The notes under the pieces were generated by a model, which saw nothing but the letters and a program-made list of their open reading frames with translations, had not been told where the DNA came from and ran no database searches. A stretch of DNA of 64,000 nt from the NCBI GenBank assembly GCA_030426665.1, contig JAUHYD010000007.1:62001-126000 (forward strand), read 5' to 3'. Below are positions 36,480 to 45,470 of the stretch, piece by piece. A program made the position numbers and the translations under genes. Positions within the stretch are counted from its first letter, which is position 1, and the number at the start of each line of letters is the position of its first letter. This DNA is from Bacteroidia bacterium. Its GTDB lineage: Bacteria > Bacteroidota > Bacteroidia > Chitinophagales > Chitinophagaceae.

Positions 36480-38053
36480 AATCCTGTTGAAGAAACATTA
36501 AGTTTGAACCTAAAGGCAAGCTTTACAATGATGTTATCAGATGATAACACCTTGATGGACTTGTCTCCGCTCGACTTGAGTGAACCGCGAATAACGGCAT
36601 ACTTGACCTTTGGCGCCATGCTGTTATACTGAGTTTTTGTCATATTGAATGTTGTTACCGCTTGTGTCCGACCCGAAACAACACCATCTGCATCTACAGG
36701 TGCTTCGCCCACTATATCGCTGGACGTGGGTACGAGAGAATCCAGGAAATTATAGTTTGCGTCGGCAAAATACAATTGAATTCGGCCATACAGCGGGAAT
36801 GCATTATCCATCAGCATCTTAAATTCTGCTGTCTCCAATATACTGGTATCCTCCGGCAAAGTCAGGTCGATTGTATCCTGAAGGGCAAAGTCAAGGATAT
36901 TAAACCAGGCCGGAAGCTCCGCGTCTGCCGATAGCGATACGTAGCTGGAGTCGGTAAGAAAACTATAGGTGTTGCTGGTACCTCCGGGATTTATCCTCAC
37001 ATTCCCTCCATATACAACATGATTGGGAGCAGGGTTAAACACCGACTGTATGGTACTGTTGGTACTGTCAATTATGAAATCAGTCAATTGGGTGTTCCCC
37101 GCAACGGATGCACCTGCCACAGAAATTGTTGGTACGGTCATCGGCAATATTGCACCTTTGTTTGTGAGCCCGTATATATCATCAAATCCGGCAGACACTC
37201 CCAAACCAAACGAATTTTTGAAAGACAGATTGATTTTCGGATTCTGGATATAGATATTGGCGGTAAGCGTATTATCAAAAATTGCTACATCAATAGTATC
37301 CGAAGGAATAGGTATAGCATATGTGCCGAGGAACCCATCTATGAAACTATAACTTACGTCTGTCATATTGACGCTCAATGAGATATTATCGCCCGGTGCA
37401 AGCGGCTGTCCGGTACCTGCCAATGAGAACCTAACCTTGTATGGCAAATAGTTTTTTGTACTGCCACCATTTGTGAGGTCTATCGTGTAACCGGATAAGT
37501 CTATGTTCGCGCTACTTGAAGTGGAAGGATAAGAAATTCCTGTCGACACTTCCAGCACACTACCACCTTTAGTTACGGTCGGGAAAACAAGAGTAACCGA
37601 AACATTATGTCTGAAGGTAGAGTTGATAGCAAAAGAAATATTACCCGTTTTCACCGAAATATGACTCAACTGTGCGCCATTTGCGTCCGCATAGTTGAAG
37701 TGATTTGAAAAGGAATCAGAAATATTACCCGTAAAAGACCCTGAAGTTTGCGGAATAGACAGATTGATAGAAGGTGTGCTATAACTCTGATTAGGAATAA
37801 AGATATAATCTGACGCCCGAGCATAAAACAAATCGCCGCGATAATGCAATGAGTAGAGTCCATCTGGGTCTTCTGTAACAGTAGTACCCGTCTGAACAAG
37901 GTTCTTAAGTGTCAACTGTGAGTTGATAATCGGCAATGCCCAATCGGGCTGCCAATTATCTATGGTAACGTTCTTAAAGTCGATATCTTTTTTTTTGATA
38001 CACCCTGAAACTACCAATGCGGCAAGAGCAACAACACCTAATATACGCTTCAT
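36476..38053 (-). CDS. Exported lipoprotein, unknown function, coupled to DUF5723-like gene
   Basis: A 525-residue lipoprotein. The start at the ATG at 38053 opens MKRILGVVALAALVVSGCIKKK, a lipoprotein signal peptide with lipidation Cys at residue 18 followed by Ile-Lys rather than Asp. The mature part is Thr/Ser/Asn-rich and beta-stranded without visible enzymatic motifs. The gene is followed by the DUF5723-like gene with an ATGA overlap, so the two form an operon and are probably partners at the outer membrane. An upstream non-ATG start is less likely. I do not recognise a family name. Confidence 0.8.
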   Translation of the reverse strand: MKRILGVVALAALVVSGCIKKKDIDFKNVTIDNWQPDWALPIINSQLTLKNLVQTGTTVTEDPDGLYSLHYRGDLFYARASDYIFIPNQSYSTPSINLSIPQTSGSFTGNISDSFSNHFNYADANGAQLSHISVKTGNISFAINSTFRHNVSVTLVFPTVTKGGSVLEVSTGISYPSTSSSANIDLSGYTIDLTNGGSTKNYLPYKVRFSLAGTGQPLAPGDNISLSVNMTDVSYSFIDGFLGTYAIPIPSDTIDVAIFDNTLTANIYIQNPKINLSFKNSFGLGVSAGFDDIYGLTNKGAILPMTVPTISVAGASVAGNTQLTDFIIDSTNSTIQSVFNPAPNHVVYGGNVRINPGGTSNTYSFLTDSSYVSLSADAELPAWFNILDFALQDTIDLTLPEDTSILETAEFKMLMDNAFPLYGRIQLYFADANYNFLDSLVPTSSDIVGEAPVDADGVVSGRTQAVTTFNMTKTQYNSMAPKVKYAVIRGSLKSSGDKSIKVLSSDNIIVKLAFRFKLNVSSTGL

Positions 38054-38246
38054 ATAATAAAAATAATTTAACAATAGGACTTAATCTGACCCTAGCATAT
38101 CGTTTTACATATGTAAGTCAGTGATAAAAGTAATAATTTTAAATGTACCATCACAATGAAAATTAGATATATTTTTATCTATTCGATGGTGCGAACGAAA
38201 CTACGAACTGCCATGTCCCGGCTTTTTAGCTCGGTACGATCTTGTT

Positions 38247-39431
38247 TTAGTCATTTTTCACCTGTTCATATAGATGCTTATACGCACTTAACTCTTCTGC
38301 ACAAAGCGACTTATTCCTTCTCGACATCATACGTTCTGCAGTTTCGATTGCTTTCTCAAATCTATGCAACACAAACCCGTCGCTACCACCCCACACAAAG
38401 GAGTCTATTCTTTTAGGCGGGAAACCACCGCCATATATATTGGAAAACGCACCGACAACCGTTCCTGTATTAAACATAGTATTAATACCACATTTCGAGT
38501 GATCGCCCATCATTAAGCCGCAAAAGGTAAGGCCTGTCGATACCTCCTGCCCGCTCGATTCGTGCCAGACACGCACCTCAGAATAGTTATTTTTGAGGTT
38601 GGAGCAGTTGGTGTCAGCGCCAAGATTGCACCACGCCCCTATAACAGAGTTGCCCAGATACCCATCATGGCCTTTGTTGGAATCGGCAAAGAAAACAACA
38701 TTACTTATCTCGCCACCCACCTTGCATCCATTACCAATAGTGGTTGCACCATATACCTTGGCGCCCATCTTCAATACGCCATTCTCGCAAACAGCTAACG
38801 GCCCACGAATTAACACCCCTTCTAATATTGTCGCATTCTTGCCAATATATACAGGACCGGTACTCGCATTAATTACTGTTCCCGCATTCACTTCGGCGCC
38901 ATCCTCAATAAACAAATGCTCATTACCAACAACAGTAACCCCCTCAGGCACAGCCGCAGTATCGCGCCCTGCAGTTAGTATATTGTAATCGGCTCTTATC
39001 GCGGTATCATTCAACGAAAAGATGTCCCAGGTATGCCTGAGCGAGTAAACAGGCTGTTCATAACCAACAGCAGGGAGCGTACTTAAATACTGATTGAACT
39101 CATCTATCCTCCTATCTCCGGCAGCAACCCGGGCAGCTATCACTACCCCACCGCCCGTCAGTACGGTTCCCTCAGTCATACGGGCAATAAAATCACACAT
39201 GTGTGGTGTACCGAAAACCGCTCCGTTAATATATATAGCATCTGAATCGCTCGATGAGCCGAATATTGGCTGCAAATGCTGCTGTGTAAATGTGGCGGTG
39301 GTATGTTGTAGTAGTTTTTCCCAGCGCTCACGCATGGTCATTATGCCGCACCTGATATCTGCCACCGGTCTGGTGTGGGTAAAAGGCAGCAGGTTTGCCC
39401 TGACGTCGCTATCAAAAAGTAGATAATTCAT
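38247..39431 (-). CDS. Alternative GlmU-like nucleotidyltransferase/acetyltransferase
   Basis: A 394-residue cytosolic enzyme resembling the Bacteroidota GlmU-like family (bifunctional UDP-GlcNAc diphosphorylase / glucosamine-1-phosphate acetyltransferase). The N-terminal half (MNYLLFDSDVRANLLPFTHT, with TRPVADIRCG at about residues 20-29) is an unusual nucleotidyltransferase domain. The C-terminal half from about 175 is a left-handed beta-helix of hexapeptide repeats (VTVVGN, VFIEDGA-like, VYIGKNATILEGVLIRGP, VYGATTIGNGCKVGG). It ends in a helical tail. Its role is UDP-GlcNAc supply for peptidoglycan and lipopolysaccharide, by analogy. It reads on the same strand as, and downstream of, the L31 gene, whose terminator at 39484 separates them. 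Confidence 0.85.
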   Translation of the reverse strand: MNYLLFDSDVRANLLPFTHTRPVADIRCGIMTMRERWEKLLQHTTATFTQQHLQPIFGSSSDSDAIYINGAVFGTPHMCDFIARMTEGTVLTGGGVVIAARVAAGDRRIDEFNQYLSTLPAVGYEQPVYSLRHTWDIFSLNDTAIRADYNILTAGRDTAAVPEGVTVVGNEHLFIEDGAEVNAGTVINASTGPVYIGKNATILEGVLIRGPLAVCENGVLKMGAKVYGATTIGNGCKVGGEISNVVFFADSNKGHDGYLGNSVIGAWCNLGADTNCSNLKNNYSEVRVWHESSGQEVSTGLTFCGLMMGDHSKCGINTMFNTGTVVGAFSNIYGGGFPPKRIDSFVWGGSDGFVLHRFEKAIETAERMMSRRNKSLCAEELSAYKHLYEQVKND

Positions 39432-39483
39432 ATTCTGTAAAAGCTAAATACTATATTTAAACAACCGGAGTCAAAAGTAGCAA

Positions 39484-39512
39484 TAAAAAAGGCTGCAATT
39501 GTTGCAGCCTTT
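39484..39512 (-). terminator. Rho-independent terminator of rpmE2
   Basis: AAAGGCTGCAA / TTGCAGCCTTT forms an 11-bp stem with a 3-nt loop. On the minus strand it is followed by a run of T. It lies 27 nt beyond the L31 stop codon. Confidence 0.85.
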
Positions 39513-39538
39513 GTAAAAAGATATATACGAAACGGAAA

Positions 39539-39793
39539 TTACTTTCCTTTCTTCTCGTAACGCTTCTTGAACTTCTCGATACGACCGGCGGTATCAACAA
39601 ACATAGATTTACCGGTATAGAACGGGTGAGAAGTATTTGAAATCTCGACCTTGATAACCGGATACTCGTTGCCATCTTCCCACATTACTGTTTCCTTTGA
39701 CGGAGCTGCAGAACGTGTAAGAAACATATGCTCGTTTGAGGTGTCTTTAAAAACTACCATACGATACGCTTCCGGGTGAATTCCTTTTTTCAT
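39539..39793 (-). CDS. rpmE2: 50S ribosomal protein L31 type B
   Basis: An 84-residue component of the large ribosomal subunit. The sequence [20 protein letters not shown], the [20 protein letters not shown] segment and the basic end [11 protein letters not shown] match L31. There is no CxxC zinc pair, so this is the zinc-independent type B (YkgM-like) form, which some bacteria use when zinc is scarce and others as their only L31. The start at the ATG at 39793 gives the typical length; a longer frame upstream is a non-coding extension. A TACTTTTG box is 47 bases upstream. The gene is flanked by its own terminator. Confidence 0.95.
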   Translation of the reverse strand: MKKGIHPEAYRMVVFKDTSNEHMFLTRSAAPSKETVMWEDGNEYPVIKVEISNTSHPFYTGKSMFVDTAGRIEKFKKRYEKKGK

Positions 39794-39840
39794 TGCTAGA
39801 AAGTTTTGTGCATGGGTTTTGCCATGCGTGATTAAGGCTG

Positions 39841-39848
39841 CAAAAGTA
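39841..39848 (-). promoter_or_regulatory. Bacteroidota -7 box (TACTTTTG) for rpmE2
   Basis: TACTTTTG on the minus strand matches TAnnTTTG, 47 bases upstream of the L31 start codon. A -33 TTG is not at standard distance. Confidence 0.45.
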
Positions 39849-39887
39849 GGATATTTTATCAAATAAATACGCTTCGCAGACAAATAT

Positions 39888-40415
39888 TTATTGAACTACA
39901 TACTTATCAAGGTCGTGCCTTGCTTCCTCAGAACGCTGATACATACCTATCACCTTACCGTCAGGACCTATCAGCATGGCCTGCGGTATAGACTGAATAC
40001 CATATGTAGCTGCAGCCTGCGACTGCCACCCCCTCAAATCACTTATGTGGTTGGGCCAGGTAAGATTATCCTTTTTTATGGCCTTAACCCACGCATCTTT
40101 ATTCTGATCTAGCGATACATTCAGTACCGTAAATCCGTTTTTCGCCCCCTTGAATTTCTTTGCAGAATAATCATTGTACAACTTTACCAATCCGGGATTT
40201 GATGCGCGGCACGGCATACACCAGGACGACCAAAAGTCAATCAATACATAGCGTCCTTTATTAATCTCTGACAACTTCAGGGTTTTGCCCTCCGGGTTTG
40301 GGTAAGCCAGTTCCGGTGCCTTTTGCCCGATCTTGATAGTTGTATTATCATACTGCGCGGTTGCAGATACTATAACGGCTGCTGATAGCAGCAATGTTGA
40401 AATCAGTTTTTTCAT
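39888..40415 (-). CDS. TlpA/ResA-like thioredoxin-fold protein
   Basis: A 175-residue exported protein with a signal peptide ([21 protein letters not shown]) and a TlpA-like disulfide reductase domain (AhpC/TSA-type fold). The redox motif WCMPC has Cys66 and Cys69. The preceding [11 protein letters not shown] and the later [16 protein letters not shown] (cis-Pro loop) are conserved. It probably keeps periplasmic cysteines reduced, for example in cytochrome c maturation or for exported enzymes, as for ResA/TlpA; the partner is not identified here. It is monocistronic; the L31 promoter lies within its 3' flank. Confidence 0.9.
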   Translation of the reverse strand: MKKLISTLLLSAAVIVSATAQYDNTTIKIGQKAPELAYPNPEGKTLKLSEINKGRYVLIDFWSSWCMPCRASNPGLVKLYNDYSAKKFKGAKNGFTVLNVSLDQNKDAWVKAIKKDNLTWPNHISDLRGWQSQAAATYGIQSIPQAMLIGPDGKVIGMYQRSEEARHDLDKYVVQ

Positions 40416-40848
40416 TGTGTTTTAATTGATTATAAAATTGCGTTGTAAATATAGGTTATCAGCGACAAATAGCATGCCGCTTTGCACTTATTGACGACAG
40501 ACATAACGAATACCTTACACTTGTAACAGATTTTTAACATAGGTCGCATACAAAGGAGGACAACTACAATGACGGCGTAGTAAATAAAACAACTTGCTTG
40601 CAACCCTTTTTTCCCCGTAGTCAAATAAAATGTTGAACACCGTAGTTACCAAACCGAGAATTTTGTTTTTGTATCTTTTGGAGATTGACCCGGCTAAACA
40701 TAGACAAAATAAATTATTAATAAGCGTTATCCCCTGACCCATATCGCAGTTCGCTAATATGAAATATTTGAAAATGCGAATATTGTATCGATCAATAAAT
40801 TTTTTTGTCTGAAAATAACGTTTTAAATTAGCAAAAAATTCACCTTGT
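40416..40848. other. Gene-free region, no supportable feature
   Basis: The 433 bases between the divergent thioredoxin gene and the gene at 40849 are AT-rich, with several stretches of A and T but no clean hairpin, tRNA or coding frame with a plausible start and length. The promoters of both flanking genes must lie here; the best-looking box is an imperfect TATCTTTTG near 40670. Confidence 0.45.
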
Positions 40849-41373
40849 ATGAAATGTAGATACTATCTGATTATTGCGCTGTTTGTCGCCTTTTTTTCGC
40901 CTGCATCGGTCCACGCACAAAAATGTAAGCTGGATGTAGATGAGTTGGATCAATTCACAAAAGAACACGTCAAAGCCGGCACCAGTAAAGTGGGCGGAAT
41001 GATGTGGCACTGGAAGCTGACTTTGAAAAAAAGTGGCAACACTTATGGATGGGAAATGAGAATTGTACTAAGCGGCCATATTCCTCAACCTATTAAAAAA
41101 GGAGATATAATATATTGCAAATTGAAAAATGATGAAGTTGTTCAATTGATTGCAGACAATGATTATGCACCGGTTCATGCTGTTAATGGTAGCGCAATCG
41201 TTACTCAGTTCGTCCCCAAGGGTTCACTGGACGAAGCCGCAATGAAGGCCTTTAGTAAATCGCCAATGTCTGAGCTCAGAGCCACAGTATCCGGCAATAA
41301 ACTGGAGCCTAAGATTTCCGGCAAACAAGGAAAGTCCATACAAAGCATAGCAAAATGCATTCTGGAACCTTAG
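40849..41373 (+). CDS. Small exported protein of unknown function
   Basis: A 174-residue protein with a signal peptide (MKCRYYLIIALFVAFFSPASVHAQ). The mature part is compact and alpha/beta, with several Lys/Gly-rich turns (for example SGHIPQPIKKGDIIYCKL), and two cysteines in that stretch and the C-terminal AKCILEP. No domain is recognised; it does not look like a barrel or a sorting-domain protein. It stands alone with a strong terminator at 41401, and the divergent and convergent neighbours share no obvious theme. Function cannot be stated. Confidence 0.75.
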   Translation: MKCRYYLIIALFVAFFSPASVHAQKCKLDVDELDQFTKEHVKAGTSKVGGMMWHWKLTLKKSGNTYGWEMRIVLSGHIPQPIKKGDIIYCKLKNDEVVQLIADNDYAPVHAVNGSAIVTQFVPKGSLDEAAMKAFSKSPMSELRATVSGNKLEPKISGKQGKSIQSIAKCILEP

Positions 41374-41400
41374 TGTACACCGGTTCATAAAAACATTATA

Positions 41401-41429
41401 AAATCCCGAAGATTATTCGGGATTTTTTT
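41401..41429 (+). terminator. Rho-independent terminator after the small exported protein gene
   Basis: AAATCCCGAA / TTCGGGATTT forms a 10-bp stem with a 5-nt loop, followed by a run of seven T, 28 nt after the stop codon. Confidence 0.9.
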
Positions 41430-41456
41430 ATTCCGTTTAGCTGCCCGTCAATAGCT

Positions 41457-42263
41457 CTAAATCCGCAACCCCACTCCCACCCGAAGTATTTTCAAACTAA
41501 TTGGTGTGACGATCGTTTTACCATTATAGCTGCCATAGTCTGCATAGGTGACCTCTGACTGCAAGCAATAAGAATACTCAAGATTCAGAATCAGCTGGTC
41601 GCCAATGTAAGCAGAGGCCTTCGCCCCGGGAGCAAATGATAGTAATAGTGATTCCCGCCAACTGGCATCTACCGATGTTACTGTTGGGGATGGCAGATAC
41701 ATACTTTGCAACATCAGTTCAGGACCAAGTATTACAGAAACCCTGTGCTGATTAATAATGATAGCCGACAATACCAACCCTATATCACTATTAAAGCCAC
41801 CGGGCACGCGCGTAACATTGTTCTCAGTTGTCCCTACAGACCGCGCATGCCAATTCTTTGACGGATCAAAACAGTAGTCGAGATTAAATAAATACTCGAG
41901 GGCAATATGCTTTTTTGCATTCGGGAAAATTATTCCGAAGTTAATGCCCAAGCCTTTCGCATACGGAACGTCTACGTTGGGCACAAAAAAGTCTACAGAT
42001 GCGCCGGTCTCAAATGTCCGTTCATCAAGATTAGGTCTCATTCGCTTTTTTACTCCTGCAAGCTGTCTGGCTTCAATAATGTACTTAGACTTGGGCTTTA
42101 GCGAATCGGACTTAAGGCGCATCCTTCGTTTCTTTTTATCGAACGACGCTATTGCATATCTATCATCGGTAATGGACGCGTACGGGCCTGAATCCTGCGC
42201 ACCGGCATAAACGGCATTCAGCAGACAACAGGCAAACACAAGTTGGGCAATTGTACTTTTCAT
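41457..42263 (-). CDS. Predicted outer-membrane protein, unknown function
   Basis: A 268-residue exported protein (signal peptide MKSTIAQLVFACCLLNAVYAGAQ). The mature chain begins with a Lys/Arg-rich segment (DKKKRRMRLKSDSLKPKSKY) and continues with beta strands (FETGASVDFFVP, GLGINFGIIFP, SYCLQSEVTYADYG) ending in RVGVGLRI, typical of an outer-membrane beta-barrel with an N-terminal basic extension. No enzymatic motif is seen. It is divergent from the acetyltransferase gene; the intervening 180 bases hold a TAGATTTG box (42382-42389) suitably placed on the minus strand. Confidence 0.75.
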   Translation of the reverse strand: MKSTIAQLVFACCLLNAVYAGAQDSGPYASITDDRYAIASFDKKKRRMRLKSDSLKPKSKYIIEARQLAGVKKRMRPNLDERTFETGASVDFFVPNVDVPYAKGLGINFGIIFPNAKKHIALEYLFNLDYCFDPSKNWHARSVGTTENNVTRVPGGFNSDIGLVLSAIIINQHRVSVILGPELMLQSMYLPSPTVTSVDASWRESLLLSFAPGAKASAYIGDQLILNLEYSYCLQSEVTYADYGSYNGKTIVTPISLKILRVGVGLRI

Positions 42264-42446
42264 AAGATTGTTTAGGCCGACAAGTTAAGAGTTTCTTTTT
42301 TATGTTTCACCTCCGTCCGTGTTCTTCTTAATCGCCAAAACATTACAACTACAGACACTACAAAACATGAAATTATGCTCCCAAATCTAAGTAGATTATT
42401 TAAGCATATAGCACACAAATCCCCAAAACAAACCAACTTTGCATAC

Positions 42447-42932
42447 ATGAACGAGATAACCATTAAAGCCGTAGCCGTACAAGAGCACTACACAGTCATT
42501 GCCGCGATGATGGAGGGTTTACATGCCAATGAACGCTCACTACACAGCAGGACAGCACTTTGGAAGGATATAGAGCAAAGCTACATGCGCCACATTACCG
42601 AAATGCAGGAAGACTGTGAGGGCCTTTTCCTTATTGCCTATGTTGGCGGTGTTCCGGCCGGCTTTATTTTCGGTTATACCGAGGAAGACGACGATAGTCG
42701 GATAGAAGAATACGTAGGCAAGCTGCTATACGTCTCCGATGGGTTTGTTTACCCGGAATACCGAAGGCTGGGCATCTACCACCAACTTAACCACCATCTG
42801 GAAAAGCAATTTACAGATATGGGCGTCAAGCGCATTTGCAGATATGCACTGGCGAACAACAATAATATGCGCGCCCTACTGGAAAAAGAGTCCTACACCC
42901 TAACCAGGGTACTGTATGAGAAGTGGCTGTAA
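42447..42932 (+). CDS. GNAT-family N-acetyltransferase
   Basis: A 161-residue acetyl-CoA-dependent transferase. The start at the ATG at 42447 is preferred because a CAACTTTG box ends five bases upstream; an earlier in-frame start adds 24 unlikely residues. The GNAT core is visible: VGGVPAGFIFGYTE (strand 4), LYVSDGFVYPEYRRLGIYHQ (motif A, with a variant of the Q/R-x-x-G-x-G/A loop) and KRICRYALANNNNMRALLEK (strand 6 and the AxxLYEK end). Substrate is unknown. It precedes the phosphatase and hisS genes, with 41 nt between. Confidence 0.88.
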   Translation: MNEITIKAVAVQEHYTVIAAMMEGLHANERSLHSRTALWKDIEQSYMRHITEMQEDCEGLFLIAYVGGVPAGFIFGYTEEDDDSRIEEYVGKLLYVSDGFVYPEYRRLGIYHQLNHHLEKQFTDMGVKRICRYALANNNNMRALLEKESYTLTRVLYEKWL

Positions 42933-42961
42933 GTTTGGCTTTCTATTTCGGTAAAGGGTAT

Positions 42962-42969
42962 TAGTTTTG
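42962..42969 (+). promoter_or_regulatory. Bacteroidota -7 box (TAGTTTTG) for the phosphatase-hisS unit
   Basis: TAGTTTTG matches TAnnTTTG and ends only four bases before the ATG at 42974, so the transcript is predicted to be nearly leaderless. A TTG at 42935-42937 is 24 nt upstream, slightly beyond the usual spacing. Confidence 0.5.
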
Positions 42970-42973
42970 CAGC

Positions 42974-43438
42974 ATGCGTATTCTGATGGTCTGCCTAGGT
43001 AATATATGTCGCTCGCCGATAGCCGAGGGAGTATTGAAACATAAGGCAAATGAACTGGGATTGAGTTGGCAGGTAGACTCTGCAGGAACCGAACCGTACC
43101 ACATAGGGGAAGCACCGCATCGCTTTTCTCAGAAAGTCTGCTTACGAAACGGCATTGACATATCCGGACAACGAGCACGACAGTTCACCGCATCGGACTT
43201 TGAAAAATATGACATCATATATGCCATGGCCGACGACGTATACAGAGAGATAAAGAGAATAGGTGGCAACAAGGCAAATATGAACAGAGTAGCCTATTTC
43301 CTGAACGAGGTTATGCCCGGCAGCGACGCCTCTGTACCCGACCCATGGTATGGCGGAGAAGACGGATTTACAGAAGTATTTGACCTGATAAACAAAACCT
43401 GTGACGTAATCGCCGACAAATACGCACAACACAAGTAA
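42974..43438 (+). CDS. Low-molecular-weight protein tyrosine phosphatase
   Basis: A 154-residue phosphatase of the Wzb/Etp or arsenate-reductase-like LMW-PTP family. The P-loop CLGNICRSP has nucleophile Cys7 and Arg13. The general acid is Asp123 in VPDPWYGG, spaced as in the family. It acts on phosphotyrosine proteins, often a partner of a tyrosine kinase in polysaccharide export, but no kinase gene is nearby. Its ATG follows a promoter box by four bases. hisS starts 30 nt after its stop, so the two are probably co-transcribed, perhaps fortuitously. Confidence 0.93.
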   Translation: MRILMVCLGNICRSPIAEGVLKHKANELGLSWQVDSAGTEPYHIGEAPHRFSQKVCLRNGIDISGQRARQFTASDFEKYDIIYAMADDVYREIKRIGGNKANMNRVAYFLNEVMPGSDASVPDPWYGGEDGFTEVFDLINKTCDVIADKYAQHK

Positions 43439-43468
43439 TCAAAAGATAAAAAACAGAACAGAAAGCAA

Positions 43469-44866
43469 ATGTCAAAACCATCTATTCCACAAGGCACCCG
43501 CGACTTCTCACCCGAAGTAGTTCGCAAACGCCAATACATACTAAGTACGCTTCGTCAGATATTTGAACGCTACGGGTTTCAACCCATAGAGACACCCTCT
43601 ATGGAAAACCTGACCACCCTTACCGGCAAGTATGGCGAGGAAGGCGACAGGCTTATATTCAAAGTATTGAACAACGGGCTGCACGAAAAGAAAGAAGCCG
43701 AAAAGGAAAAACTGAACGCCGAATGGCAGACATTGCTGAGCAAGCCATATGCTACCCCTGTGGTTACCGAGCGGGCGTTGCGCTACGACCTCACTATTCC
43801 GTTTGCACGATATGTAGTCATGCACCGAAACGACATTGCACTACCCTTCCGCCGGTACCAGATGCAGCCGGTGTGGCGCGCCGACAGACCTCAAAAAGGT
43901 AGATACAGAGAGTTCTGGCAGTGCGATGCCGATGTAGTGGGCAGTACCTCGCTTATCAATGAAGCAGAGCTGCTGAGCATCTATAACGATGCCTTCAGGA
44001 AGTTACAAATACCTGTAACCATAAAAGTAAATAGCAGGAAACTGCTACAGGGGCTGTCAGAAATTTGCGGACACCCCGATAAAATGACGGACATCACCAT
44101 TGCGCTCGACAAGCTCGACAAGATAGGTTGGAGTGGCGTAACAGCCGAGTTAGGCAACCGGGGAATTGATAACGATGGGATTGCAAAATTGGAAAAGGTA
44201 ATTCAGGTATCCGGTACAAATCAGGAGCAACTTGCCAACCTTAAGGGGTTGATGCAGGAAAGTAATGCAGGTATGGCAGGTGTAAAAGAAATTGAAGACA
44301 CCCTCGCTTACTTTGACTCACTAAACGGCGGTGCATCCGACAATATAGAAGTATCTGTAAGCCTGGCACGTGGCCTCAACTACTATACCGGCATCATAGC
44401 AGAGGTAATCTGCAGCAGCCCCGATGTAAAGATGGGCAGCATTGGCGGCGGTGGCCGATATGATGACCTGACCGGACTATTCGGGATGAAGGACATATCA
44501 GGGGTCGGCATATCATTTGGCATAGACAGGATATACGACGTAATGGAAGAATTAGGAACCTTCCCGGAACAACTTGTTGAGGGTACAAAAGCCATCATCA
44601 TCAACTTTGGGGGAGATGCCGAGTTATATGCGCTTGGTATGCTGAATAAGTTACGTGCAGCAGGCGTATGTTCAGAACTGTTCCCGGATGCCGCAAAGTT
44701 TGACAAGCAAATGAAGTATGCCAACAAACGCAGCATACCCTATGTACTGATACCCGGCGAAGAAGAAATAAAAAACAATAAAGTAAGCCTAAAGAACTTC
44801 ATAACCGGTGAGCAACAGACTTTGTCTATTGACGAAGCTATCACGGTGCTGAAAGAGAATGACTAA
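43469..44866 (+). CDS. hisS: Histidyl-tRNA synthetase
   Basis: This 465-residue class II aminoacyl-tRNA synthetase charges tRNA-His. The N-terminal IPQGTRDFSPEVVRKR is the family's class II start. Motif 2 is LPFRRYQMQPVWRADRP, with FWQCDADVVG following. The histidine-specific LARGLNYYTG (HisA motif) is at about residues 298-307. Motif 3 is ISFGIDRIYDVM. The C-terminal anticodon-binding domain spans about residues 370-465. The length is typical for the bacterial enzyme. It is co-transcribed with the phosphatase upstream, and its stop codon overlaps that of the convergent helix-hairpin-helix gene by three bases. Confidence 0.97.
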   Translation: MSKPSIPQGTRDFSPEVVRKRQYILSTLRQIFERYGFQPIETPSMENLTTLTGKYGEEGDRLIFKVLNNGLHEKKEAEKEKLNAEWQTLLSKPYATPVVTERALRYDLTIPFARYVVMHRNDIALPFRRYQMQPVWRADRPQKGRYREFWQCDADVVGSTSLINEAELLSIYNDAFRKLQIPVTIKVNSRKLLQGLSEICGHPDKMTDITIALDKLDKIGWSGVTAELGNRGIDNDGIAKLEKVIQVSGTNQEQLANLKGLMQESNAGMAGVKEIEDTLAYFDSLNGGASDNIEVSVSLARGLNYYTGIIAEVICSSPDVKMGSIGGGGRYDDLTGLFGMKDISGVGISFGIDRIYDVMEELGTFPEQLVEGTKAIIINFGGDAELYALGMLNKLRAAGVCSELFPDAAKFDKQMKYANKRSIPYVLIPGEEEIKNNKVSLKNFITGEQQTLSIDEAITVLKEND

Positions 44867-45321
44867 TCAGAGGAAAGCACTAAATGCTTTTTCAGCATTT
44901 CAAAGTTCTCATCGGAGAACCTGCCTAAAGGTCGTAGTTGATCGATATTGGTAAAGGGTCCCTGCGCTTTTCGCCATGCTATAATCTTGTGTGCAGTTAC
45001 CGGCCCTACCCCCTTTAGTAGCACCAATGTAGCAGAGTCTGCCGTATTGAGGTTTATCTTGTCGGGAACATCGGCATACCTGCTTGCAGCGTTTATATAT
45101 TGCAGACTTTTACCATCGGCAGTCTTCTTTGGCTGACTCCGCTTATATACGTCGACAGCCTGTATCAATCGTTTGTCCTGCTTATCATTCCTGTTTGGGG
45201 TTACCCAGTATCGCATAGTGAAACGGACAGCCAAAAAGGCGACCATCAAAACCGACAAAGCAAGTATGCCGATGCGCTCTTTCCGTGAAAAGGAACCAAA
45301 AGAAGAAAACACTTTTTTCAT
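44863..45321 (-). CDS. ComEA-like helix-hairpin-helix DNA-binding protein
   Basis: A 152-residue protein with one membrane helix at about residues 17-34 (an N-terminal anchor) and a C-terminal double helix-hairpin-helix domain (KINLNTADSATLVLLKGVGP, TAHKIIAWRK). In ComEA, the same fold binds incoming DNA during natural transformation, and short versions are common in Bacteroidota. The anchor places the domain outside the inner membrane. No other competence genes are in the window. The end overlaps hisS by four bases at the stop codons. Confidence 0.88.
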   Translation of the reverse strand: MKKVFSSFGSFSRKERIGILALSVLMVAFLAVRFTMRYWVTPNRNDKQDKRLIQAVDVYKRSQPKKTADGKSLQYINAASRYADVPDKINLNTADSATLVLLKGVGPVTAHKIIAWRKAQGPFTNIDQLRPLGRFSDENFEMLKKHLVLSSD

Positions 45322-45455
45322 ATCCGTTCAGGTATAATCCACTTCCTTTCGCTACAAATATCGTAAAAGATGTAGCGAATCGGTACCGACTAATGTGGAA
45401 TATCACCAGTCAATGATAATGGCAGATTGAAGCAACTTTCTAACAACAGTTTAAT

Positions 45456-45463
45456 TACTTTTG
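45456..45463 (+). promoter_or_regulatory. Bacteroidota -7 box (TACTTTTG) for the ABC ATPase gene
   Basis: TACTTTTG matches TAnnTTTG and ends seven bases before the ATG at 45471, so the leader is minimal. No TTG at -33 spacing. Confidence 0.45.
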
Positions 45464-45470
45464 ACAGCAA

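Noticed and set aside
40430-40742. Two short overlapping minus-strand frames between the thioredoxin gene and the gene at 40849
   Set aside because: Low-complexity, Cys- and Leu-rich translations of AT-rich DNA, with no consistent start or conserved pattern.
42272-42463. A 63-codon minus-strand frame with one hydrophobic helix and a basic tail
   Set aside because: It overlaps the start of the acetyltransferase gene antisense and occupies the promoter region of the outer-membrane protein gene; no start signal supports it. A real small membrane protein cannot be fully excluded.
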